The notes under the pieces: model-generated
Seen by the model: only the letters and a program-made list of their open reading frames with translations
Database searches by the model: none
Told to the model about the DNA's origin: nothing
Translations under genes and position numbers: made by a program
DNA from: Rhizobiaceae bacterium
GTDB lineage: Bacteria; Pseudomonadota; Alphaproteobacteria; Rhizobiales; Rhizobiaceae
Direction: 5' to 3'
Length of the DNA stretch: 55,012 bases
Assembly: GCA_028279875.1 (NCBI GenBank)
Contig: JANQMU010000088.1
Coordinates: 1-55,012 of the forward strand
In this document: piece by piece, positions 25,622-33,198 of the stretch
How the letters are laid out: each line of letters opens with the position of its first letter
How positions within the stretch are numbered: the stretch's first letter is position 1

Positions 25622-26898
25622 GGTACGATGCGCCTCGCCCGGTCACTGCGAGGCAAACGCCCCGAATCCAGGAAAGCCTGGATTCGATCCGCAATTGCCT
25701 TGCTCGCGCCGGGGGGCCCCATCCGTTCCCGGCCCGCGGCCGCCATCCTGTGACAGGCAGCTTTATCCTGCAAGAGTGAAAGTGCAGTCCCGGCCATATT
25801 TTCCGGCTCACTTGCCGCCATAACCGCCGATTCGCCGAAAAATTTCATTTTCATCCGGACATAGTTTTTGCCCTGCACGCCTGTGGACGGAACCGCCAGC
25901 AGAGGGACGCCAAGACCGATCGCCTGCTCATTGGCGGTGCCGGCCATGCCGATGGCCAGCGATGCACCGTGCAAAATCTCGGCAAAGCGATCCTTGGCGA
26001 TCAGCAGCCGGCTGCCCGCGCGATGAACAAAGTTGAGTTCGTCGTCCTCGACGCGGCCCGGTGTGTCCGGGCTCGCCGGCAGCCACTGTGCCTCGCCCGT
26101 TTCCGTCATGATCGTCCGGCGCAATTCGGCGAGCGGCAGTGCCTGATGCGCAGCAACGGCAAATGCAAGCGATGCCGGTCGTTCATGCCGGGTTGCGATT
26201 TTCGATGCCGCGCGCAGCAGCAGCAGCAGATTGTCCGCCGAATCCTGCCGAGAACCTGGAAGCAGGGCAATGCCGGTCTCATCGGCGCGGACCGGCTGCA
26301 GCCCGTCATCCGGCTCCAGCCCGTCCATCATCGGATTGCCGAGATATTCGTTCGCCACGCCGGATGCCTGGAGCCGCGTCGAGGTCAGCCGATCCCGCGG
26401 AAACACCGCAAGGCAGCAACGGCGCATCAGGCGTTTTTCGGTCCGCGTATAGCCGTCTCCGGGCTCGTAATAGGCTGATTTCGCGCAGGCCACGAAAAAC
26501 ATCGGGATACCGCTCAGCCGGCTGACAAGCAGCGGAATGACATCGCCCACGCCGATAATGGCGTCATAGCGGCCGCGAATGGCCCGGACGAACAGATACT
26601 GCCGCCAATGGGTTCCGATCCATCCGCCCTTCAAGTCATCGGCCATCAGCCGCCAGTCAAGGGTCGCAAAACCGGCGCTGGGAAGCGTGTTTTTCGGCCC
26701 CACGGTCGGCACGTCATGGCGATAGTAGGCCTGCCCCTCGCCGACCATTGGCCACGCCTCGATCTCCAGCGTCTCGGGCCGGGCGTTATGCAGGCAGGCC
26801 ACGACCTTGCAGGCAATGTCGTCCTCGCCATGCCCGTTGCTGATCACCAGCAATCGCCGTTTCGTATCGGATGTATCGGGTTCCGTCACCGCGACCAT
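25618..26898 (-). CDS. lipid-A-disaccharide synthase-related protein (TIGR03492-like)
   Basis: A 426-residue GT-B-fold protein. Diagnostic stretches are LLVISNGHGEDDIACKVV (about residues 16-33), WPMVGEGQAYYRHDVPTVGP, DAIIGVGDVIPLLVSRLSG and AVFPRDRLTSTRLQASGV with NPMMDGLEP. These match a LpxB-related family I know mainly from cyanobacteria. The donor-site region is GMAGTANEQAIGLGVPLLAVP. It is not the same subfamily as the protein encoded at 22557, so the operon holds two distinct LpxB relatives. ATG 26898 follows GGAGAGGGG. Substrates are uncharacterised as far as I know; transfer of a sugar to a lipid carrier is inferred. Confidence 0.78.
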   Translation of the reverse strand: MVAVTEPDTSDTKRRLLVISNGHGEDDIACKVVACLHNARPETLEIEAWPMVGEGQAYYRHDVPTVGPKNTLPSAGFATLDWRLMADDLKGGWIGTHWRQYLFVRAIRGRYDAIIGVGDVIPLLVSRLSGIPMFFVACAKSAYYEPGDGYTRTEKRLMRRCCLAVFPRDRLTSTRLQASGVANEYLGNPMMDGLEPDDGLQPVRADETGIALLPGSRQDSADNLLLLLRAASKIATRHERPASLAFAVAAHQALPLAELRRTIMTETGEAQWLPASPDTPGRVEDDELNFVHRAGSRLLIAKDRFAEILHGASLAIGMAGTANEQAIGLGVPLLAVPSTGVQGKNYVRMKMKFFGESAVMAASEPENMAGTALSLLQDKAACHRMAAAGRERMGPPGASKAIADRIQAFLDSGRLPRSDRARRIVP

Positions 26899-26940
26899 CC
26901 CCTCTCCGCACGAAAACCTGTTCGCATACCAGACATCGGC

Positions 26941-28638
26941 TTAACGACAATCGGCGTCATCGCCGGACACCCCGTCAGACGACAGAAGAACCATCTCGAG
27001 GCCGGCGACGCCGGCGCAATCGACCGGGCGCAGGGTGGGAAATTGCGAGCGAAAACCGCGCCAGGCCCTTTTCGGCATGATGATGACCGATCGCGGGTTT
27101 TCCCGAAGCCAGATCTTCATCCCCTCGACATCTCCAAGCTCGGTATAGGGTGCTCCCAGATGATAGGTGAAGACACCGCGAACGCCGTGCCGTATGCCCA
27201 CACTGTACCCGTCCTCGGCAAACGGCCGCGCCATTTCCGCGACGGATCTGGTGCTCCAGATGGGATTCAGCGAAGCGAAGACCTGCAGCACCAGCAGATT
27301 GATCCAGATCGTCTGCCCCGCCAGCATCAACAGCAGAAGGAAAGGCTGCGCACGCGCGCGCAGAACCATCAGGCCGAGGCCAAGCAGAACCGAAAATCCG
27401 CCGGTCGTCAGGGCGCCGTCGGCCGAGGCGCCGTATCTGGACGCAAGCAGGGCCTGGGTTGCCGGCAGGCTTCCAGCGATCGCCAGGGCACAACCGGCGG
27501 CAATGAAATAAAGTGCTGCCCAGAGCCAGAATCTGCGGCGCTGAGACGCGTTCAGCCGAGTGAACCGCTCGGCCGTAAGAATGCACAGCAGCACCAGCAG
27601 CGGCAGCAGATAATATTCGTGCTTCTCGCCGATCGCCGAGACCAGGCCGAAGCCGATGATCAGACATCCGGTGGCAAAGATGGCGCCTGCGCGGAGCGCC
27701 GACCGGGGCTCGTCCGGCTGTGTCCCTCCTACTCCAGGCCATCGCCAGCCGCTGACGAAAACCAGTGTCCACGGGAGAAAGACAAGCGGCATCGTGACGA
27801 AATAGCGGGCATGTTCCAGGACACCATTGTCACTGCGCAGACCGCGCTCGACGATCTGCCCGCGCAGCAGATGCATGAGATAATCGAAGCCGGCAAAATG
27901 GACGACACCGGCGGCCCACAGGGCGGCAACGGCTGCCGTGATTGCCAAGCCGACAGCAAAGTCCCAGCGTATCAGGATGGCAAGGCGGCGGCTCCACCAC
28001 AGATAGCCGAGTACTCCCAACACCGGAAAGGCAAAGCCGAGCGGGCCTTTGGTCATGATCGCCAGCGCCGACCACAGGAATCCGAAGACGATGGACCTGT
28101 TCGCCTGGTTTTCCCGGATACCGTCGTAGAAGCAGGCCCAGCTCATGCAGATGAACGCGGTGAACAGAAAATCCATCCGGGCGTAATGGCTCAGTGTGAT
28201 GAGATAGCTGCCGGTTGCCGCGATCACCAATGCCAGCAGCGCTTTGCGCCGGTCGCCTAGCAGGCGCAACGCCAAGTGATACGTGGCCAGAAAAAAGCAC
28301 AGAACCGTCAGCGCCAGCCCGAGGAACACCACCCATTGCTCGCGCGAAGACAACACCCTCATCAGGGCGGCCAGGAACAGGAAGTAGAGCGGCGGTTTGT
28401 CCGGATAGAACTCTTCATTGAGGCCGAGCGCCAGCCAGTCCCCTTCGTCGAGCAGGCGCATCACGACACCCGCATGCCGGACCTCGTCCGCCCACCACAA
28501 ATCCCGCGCCCAAAGCGTCAGGCCGTTTTGTGCGATGGTGATGATCAGGGCCGACAGGACCGGATGATCGGCCGCGAACTGCCACAAGGACGCCGCGCGG
28601 CCGGCAAAAAGCGGATGGTCGGCCGTTGTGGTGCTCAT
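26941..28638 (-). CDS. ArnT-like membrane glycosyltransferase (GT83/PMT fold), copy 3
   Basis: A 565-residue polytopic protein. LWARDLWWADEVRHAGVV (acidic pair near residues 51-52) and FYPDKPPLYFLFLA mark the ArnT-type active-site loop, and LSHYARMDFLFTAFI parallels the YPRMDLLFSTF segment of copies 1 and 2. It is more divergent from those than they are from each other. It lies 69 bp after lptG and 42 bp before the LpxB-related gene on the same strand, so it belongs to the lptFG operon. It would add a sugar to the lipid after flipping. Confidence 0.84.
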   Translation of the reverse strand: MSTTTADHPLFAGRAASLWQFAADHPVLSALIITIAQNGLTLWARDLWWADEVRHAGVVMRLLDEGDWLALGLNEEFYPDKPPLYFLFLAALMRVLSSREQWVVFLGLALTVLCFFLATYHLALRLLGDRRKALLALVIAATGSYLITLSHYARMDFLFTAFICMSWACFYDGIRENQANRSIVFGFLWSALAIMTKGPLGFAFPVLGVLGYLWWSRRLAILIRWDFAVGLAITAAVAALWAAGVVHFAGFDYLMHLLRGQIVERGLRSDNGVLEHARYFVTMPLVFLPWTLVFVSGWRWPGVGGTQPDEPRSALRAGAIFATGCLIIGFGLVSAIGEKHEYYLLPLLVLLCILTAERFTRLNASQRRRFWLWAALYFIAAGCALAIAGSLPATQALLASRYGASADGALTTGGFSVLLGLGLMVLRARAQPFLLLLMLAGQTIWINLLVLQVFASLNPIWSTRSVAEMARPFAEDGYSVGIRHGVRGVFTYHLGAPYTELGDVEGMKIWLRENPRSVIIMPKRAWRGFRSQFPTLRPVDCAGVAGLEMVLLSSDGVSGDDADCR

Positions 28639-28707
28639 ATCGCAGCCGACACCAAAAAACCGGAATGCGGGCGCGTGCGGCCCGTACTGCGAAAAACGAC
28701 GCGCATC

Positions 28708-29799
28708 CTAAGCCTGCTCTCCCTTGAACAGCACGATGGTCACACCGGCCAGGGCCGCAAAAAAGGGAACGGACCAGGCCGACATGAAAGGCGACAGCAA
28801 CCCGCGACTGCCCAGAACGCCGAGGACGGTGGTGGCAACATAGAGCAAAAAACTGGCAAGGATCGTATAGGCGACATCACTCTTCCACTGCTGTATGAGA
28901 AGCGGCCGCATGACGATGGCGGATGACAGCAGCGCCACCGCCGCCAGGAGCGCTGGAAGGGCGGCAAGCCACTGAAACTGCACCCGAAACTTGAGGGGCG
29001 ATAATCCGAGAGCGGTCGCGACGCGGATTTTGTCAGGCAGTGCAAAAACCGTGGCGGATTGTACATTCCCGAATTTCTCCCGCAGCATGTCCGACGATAC
29101 AGTGGCGATGATCTTCGTCTCGGTGAGCGGCCTGGTGACCCCGTCCTGGGTGATCGTGCCGCCGCCGGAAAGCGTCCACCCGTCCGGGCTCCACAGCGCC
29201 CTGACCACTTCAACGCGATAGACCAGATTGTGATCATTGTCGAAGCGGAAGAACGATGCATCATAGAGGGTCTTCCCCTCGGCCGACGTTCCGTTGGCGA
29301 TGATGATCGTCGTGCCCTCAGCATCCTTCGTCACCAATTCGTCCGTCTCATCCGATCGTGTTCGCTCGCGGCTGCCCTCGGTGATGGACAGCCGGATGCC
29401 TTCGGCCTCGGAATTGGCCAGCACGGCAAGCGGGTTCAGAAGACCGATGTAAACGATACCGAAAACCAGTCCGCAGGCCGATACCGGCAGCAGGAGTTGC
29501 CAGGGAGACACGCCGGATTGCAGGATCGCGGCCAGTTCACGGTGACGGCTGAGTCGGTAGAGGGTCAACGCCGCCGAAACCAGAAAGATATAGGGCAGCA
29601 CCTCCTGGATCAGCAGCGGCGTGCGATATATCGAGACCGCCAGCAGGTCGGAGACGGACCAGTCGCTCGAGCCGCCATAGCGACGCGCCACCTCCGCGAA
29701 CTGCCCGATGAACACGATGAGACAGAATGCGAACAGGACCAGGATCGCATTCTTGAAATGCTGACGGAAGAGATATGAATATATGATGTGCTTGTCCAC
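28708..29799 (-). CDS. lptG: LptG-like LPS export permease (YjgP/YjgQ family)
   Basis: A 363-residue protein with three N-terminal and three C-terminal transmembrane helices enclosing a beta-jellyroll periplasmic domain (about residues 110-270). Family marks are YLFRQHFKNAILVLFAF, LPYIFLVSAALTLYRLSRHRELAAILQSG with the coupling-helix Glu, and ASFFRFDNDHNLVYRVEV in the jellyroll. The N-terminus VDKHIIYSYLFRQ points to GTG 29799, preceded by GGGGTGC; an in-frame GTG at 29844 is the alternative. With LptF it would extract a lipid from the inner membrane, driven by LptB (not encoded here). No lptD or surA follows, unlike the usual arrangement. Confidence 0.85.
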   Translation of the reverse strand: MDKHIIYSYLFRQHFKNAILVLFAFCLIVFIGQFAEVARRYGGSSDWSVSDLLAVSIYRTPLLIQEVLPYIFLVSAALTLYRLSRHRELAAILQSGVSPWQLLLPVSACGLVFGIVYIGLLNPLAVLANSEAEGIRLSITEGSRERTRSDETDELVTKDAEGTTIIIANGTSAEGKTLYDASFFRFDNDHNLVYRVEVVRALWSPDGWTLSGGGTITQDGVTRPLTETKIIATVSSDMLREKFGNVQSATVFALPDKIRVATALGLSPLKFRVQFQWLAALPALLAAVALLSSAIVMRPLLIQQWKSDVAYTILASFLLYVATTVLGVLGSRGLLSPFMSAWSVPFFAALAGVTIVLFKGEQA

Positions 29800-29948
29800 G
29801 CACGCACCCCGAATAGCCGACCGTCCCTGTGGCTGCCGCGGCACACATCATCCGCAGCGCCCGATCCGCCGGAAACCGGAAATCCGGTCTTTCAACACAC
29901 ATGACCATGTCGGCCGCGGCGCGCCCATCAGCGCCCATGGAGTGAGCC

Positions 29949-31058
29949 CTATCCATCGGGCTGGAGCGAGTCAACGCTCCGTTCCCTGATATGGTCAGCC
30001 AGCGTCAGCCCCGAAAACAGCAAAATCGCTCCGATCGGCAACATCAGCGTCATCAGCGCGGTCAGATTGCTTGTCCCGGCCTGCCCGAGAAAGATCAGGC
30101 CCGCGACCTTCAGAACCGTGGCGCTCAATAGGACGGCCGACAGCCTCCAGCCGTTTTGCCGCCGGACGAAGCCGGTTCGTATGACGGCAAACGCAGCGAT
30201 GGCAAAAAACGCCAGCGGGTAGAGCCAGTCGGAGAAACGGCGGACAAGTTCCCTGCGCACGGATGTTGACGCATCGCCATCCTGCCATGCGGTGACGAGG
30301 GCGTCGGTTGCAGTCTGCCGCGGCCGGTAGCGGAGGTCGGAGGATCTTGAAAACAGGCTTTCAATATCCACCAGATAATTGTCGAAGACGATCTGACTGA
30401 TCCCGCCGGAAACCCGGTTGCGATATTGAATCGTTCCGTCGCTCAGTCTCAGGACATTCAGGCCGTCCACCTCCAGCAACCATCCCGATTTTGCATAATA
30501 GGCCTGTTCGGTGGCCTCGTCGCGGCGGTCCAGTATGAAGATCCGGTCGAGACTGCCATTGAGCCCGCGTTCCGCGATACGGATATGCAGCCCCCTCTCC
30601 ACCTCCTGCAGCGCGCCGGTCCCGGCAGCGATTTCGATCGCGTTATAGGTCATCGAATTGATCAGGTCGCGCACCATGCGGTTGGCGCCCGGCTCGATGA
30701 GCAGACTGATCAGCAAGATCAATACCGAAAGAACGCCGGTCAGCACCGCGGCCGGCATCAGCAGCAGGGCGGGTCGCGCACCGGCGGCGGAGAGAACCGC
30801 GATCTCATTATCCTCCTCCATCGTCTCGAATGTCTGGACGATGCCGATCAGCAGAGCGAACGGCAAAATGGAAACGGTGATGGTCGGAATGAAAAACAGA
30901 AAGAACTCGAAGACGATGAAAACATGCTGTCGCGCATCGACGATGCGCGTCACCTGATTGAGGATCTGCGTGGCGATGACGACAAAGCCCACACCGCAGA
31001 AGATGATCAACGTCCGGACCGCGATGCGTTTGAAAATGCTCTTCTGAATGAGGTCCAT
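29949..31058 (-). CDS. lptF: LptF-like LPS export permease (YjgP/YjgQ family)
   Basis: A 369-residue partner of the downstream LptG-like protein. It starts MDLIQKSIFKRIAVRTLIIFCGVGFVV-like (first helix) and has LLIGIVQTFETMEEDNEIAVLSAAGARP, the coupling helix that contacts LptB, then a jellyroll (about 130-250) and three C-terminal helices. Order lptF-lptG is the standard one. The 149-bp gap to lptG is wide for an operon, but both are on the same strand with no promoter I can identify between them. It is the first gene of the eight-gene minus-strand run. Confidence 0.85.
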   Translation of the reverse strand: MDLIQKSIFKRIAVRTLIIFCGVGFVVIATQILNQVTRIVDARQHVFIVFEFFLFFIPTITVSILPFALLIGIVQTFETMEEDNEIAVLSAAGARPALLLMPAAVLTGVLSVLILLISLLIEPGANRMVRDLINSMTYNAIEIAAGTGALQEVERGLHIRIAERGLNGSLDRIFILDRRDEATEQAYYAKSGWLLEVDGLNVLRLSDGTIQYRNRVSGGISQIVFDNYLVDIESLFSRSSDLRYRPRQTATDALVTAWQDGDASTSVRRELVRRFSDWLYPLAFFAIAAFAVIRTGFVRRQNGWRLSAVLLSATVLKVAGLIFLGQAGTSNLTALMTLMLPIGAILLFSGLTLADHIRERSVDSLQPDG

Positions 31059-31406
31059 ATCACGCCGGCCAGATCACCGCGGTCACGATTTGACCGGCAC
31101 TTGGATGTCCCGCCGCCCGCACCGGCCAAAGCAATCCCGCCGACACGGATACGAGAGGGCAACGAGACGTCTTGAACACGTACAGAAGGTTCTCCCCTGG
31201 CGGCCGGCAGCGAACCGGATTGCCTTGCGAATGTGGCCATACCGCACCCTGAACCCAAACGACAAGGCCTTGACAATCAACCCCGTTTGAAGAACGACCA
31301 AGATGTTACACGGCAGGATATCCGCCAACAAGATGGTGATGAGGGTTGCTGAAACTGGAAATCACGGCTGTCGCGCGCGACCGGCCGATGGCGTGGCGGC
31401 GATGAT
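31059..31406. other. 348-bp divergent intergenic region
   Basis: This lies between lptF (minus) and the fourth ArnT-like gene (plus) and must contain the promoters of both. A perfect TTGACA is present at 31270-31275, but no acceptable -10 follows at normal spacing, so I do not call it. No gene, repeat or RNA is evident. Confidence 0.5.
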
Positions 31407-33116
31407 TTGAGCCAAGACCCACCATCGACCACACCGGTGGGCCGACGACCCCTCCGCTTCACCACAATCCGATGGATGGCACGCCACCCTGTCCTGCTTC
31501 CGTGCCTGTTGCTTGCCGTCCAGACGATACCGGCGCTTTGGGCGAAGGATGTGTGGTTTTCCGACGAGGCCCGGCATGCAGCGGTTCTCCTGCAGTTGGT
31601 CGAGCACGGGCACTGGCTGGTGCTGCATCTGGGCGACGGTTTCTATCCGGACAAGCCGCCGCTCTATTTCTGGCTGCTGGCAGCGATCGCCTATGTCCTC
31701 AATTCAACCGAGCCGGTGATCTTCATGGTCGGGGCGGCGATCTCGGCCTTTGCCTTTCTGATCGCCACCGTCCGCGCCGCAGGAGGCTTCGGTTTCCACC
31801 GCACAACGGCGCTGCTGGCCGGCCTGCTGCTGGTTGGCAACTACTATTTCATCTCGCGCGCCCATTTCCCGCGCATGGACCTTCTGTTCGCCACCTTCAT
31901 CCTGTTGAGCCATGTCAGCTTCTACCGCGCGGTCATGGCGAAGCGGACCTCAATTGTCTGGTCGACCACGGCCTTCTTTCTTGCGGCCCTTGCGACCCTG
32001 ACCAAGGGGCCGGTGGGCTTTCTCCTGCCTTTTGCCGGCCTGCTGGTCTTTCTGGCCTTTGAGCGGAGGCTGAAGGATCTGTTCAGCCGTGCGATGATGA
32101 TCGGATCGCTCGCCTTCCTTATCCCGATGGCTCTTTATCTGCTCGGCGTTTACTCGGTGGCCGGCCGTGAATTCATCGAAGCCATCCTTATCGACCAGAC
32201 TCTGCAGCGGGCGGTGGCAACACCGCGGCTGGCCGGCCCGGTCTACTATTATCTGCACAAACTGCCCGAGATCTTTCTGCCGTGGTCCCTGCTGATTTTC
32301 TTCCTGCCCTGGCGCGCCATCGTCACGGGACGATCTGGCGGCCCGGCCCTGACCGGGCAACCGTCGGGATCGGGCGGCCTGCGCTATCTGTTGATCATCG
32401 CGGTCACCAGCCTGCTCATCATCTCCAGTTTCGACTACAAGATCACCTTTTTGCTGATCACGCTTCTGCCGCAGGTGGCCATCCTGTGCGCGCTGTTGAT
32501 CGGTCACATGCCGCACCGCCGCCGCCGGTGGCTGTTTTCGGCGATCGTCCTGCTTTACGCCGGCGCAACCGCGGCCATTCCATTTGCCGGCCAACTGACC
32601 CTCTGGCCGGATCATGTGCACGGCGAAGGCATCGTCGCGCTGTCCATGCTGCCGGTGATTGCCGGCATGGTGTGGGCCGCAAGGCGTAGCGCGCTGGTGT
32701 TCTGCACGATCGCCGCGCTCGGGGCGACAATCGTCTCCCTGCCCTATTATCTGATCACGGTCCGCGGCCTCGACGCCGTCATGTCGACGCGGGAATTGGG
32801 GACGTATCTTGGCCGCGTCGCCGAAAACGACCAATCGGCTGTCTATTATCATCCCTTCCGGGCGGGTATATTTGATTATCATGCCGGCACCGTCATCCCC
32901 TATCTGGATGATCTGAAGGGGATTGACGAGCGCATGCGCCGGAACCCGTGCGGCGTCTTTGCTATGCGCGCATCCGACTGGGCGCGCTGGGACGCAAAAC
33001 CCGCCGGTCTGACCATCATCGCCGAGCGTCGGCTGGACTATGAAACCTATGTGCTCGTCCGCTGGGGCACAGGCTCCTGCCGGTTGCCGGACCTTGCACT
33101 GCCGTTTCCCGTTTGA
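31407..33116 (+). CDS. ArnT-like membrane glycosyltransferase (GT83/PMT fold), copy 4
   Basis: A protein of up to 569 residues with the same plan as the other three copies: LWAKDVWFSDEARHAAVL (acidic pair near residues 53-54), FYPDKPPLYFWLLA, and RAHFPRMDLLFATFI. The start is uncertain: the first possible codon is TTG 31407, and GTG 31437 would give 559 residues. Neither has a strong ribosome-binding site. It is divergent from the lptFG operon and is followed after 82 bp by the radical SAM gene. It likely acts at the periplasmic face on a lipid or glycan acceptor. Confidence 0.83.
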   Translation: MSQDPPSTTPVGRRPLRFTTIRWMARHPVLLPCLLLAVQTIPALWAKDVWFSDEARHAAVLLQLVEHGHWLVLHLGDGFYPDKPPLYFWLLAAIAYVLNSTEPVIFMVGAAISAFAFLIATVRAAGGFGFHRTTALLAGLLLVGNYYFISRAHFPRMDLLFATFILLSHVSFYRAVMAKRTSIVWSTTAFFLAALATLTKGPVGFLLPFAGLLVFLAFERRLKDLFSRAMMIGSLAFLIPMALYLLGVYSVAGREFIEAILIDQTLQRAVATPRLAGPVYYYLHKLPEIFLPWSLLIFFLPWRAIVTGRSGGPALTGQPSGSGGLRYLLIIAVTSLLIISSFDYKITFLLITLLPQVAILCALLIGHMPHRRRRWLFSAIVLLYAGATAAIPFAGQLTLWPDHVHGEGIVALSMLPVIAGMVWAARRSALVFCTIAALGATIVSLPYYLITVRGLDAVMSTRELGTYLGRVAENDQSAVYYHPFRAGIFDYHAGTVIPYLDDLKGIDERMRRNPCGVFAMRASDWARWDAKPAGLTIIAERRLDYETYVLVRWGTGSCRLPDLALPFPV

Positions 33117-33155
33117 CCTGTGAAGCCGGTTCTCCTACATTTTCCGTGGGGTAAC

Positions 33156-33177
33156 ACGCCAGATCGGCGTCCGCTTT
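33156..33177 (+). terminator. weak hairpin after ArnT-like copy 4
   Basis: ACGCC (33156-33160) and GGCGT (33166-33170) pair around a 5-base loop and are followed by a TTTT at 33174-33177, 40 bp after the stop. The stem is short, so termination would be partial at best. Confidence 0.3.
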
Positions 33178-33198
33178 TCAAACGATGGGGTTCAGGCT

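Noticed and set aside
26608..28260. 550-codon plus-strand frame opposite the LpxB-related and ArnT-like genes
   Set aside because: It is antisense to clear homologues, and its product is rich in Arg, Gln and Asp without any recognisable fold.
31270..31275. Perfect TTGACA as a promoter for ArnT-like copy 4
   Set aside because: No acceptable -10 lies 15-19 bp downstream (the hexamer at 17 bp is AACGAC).
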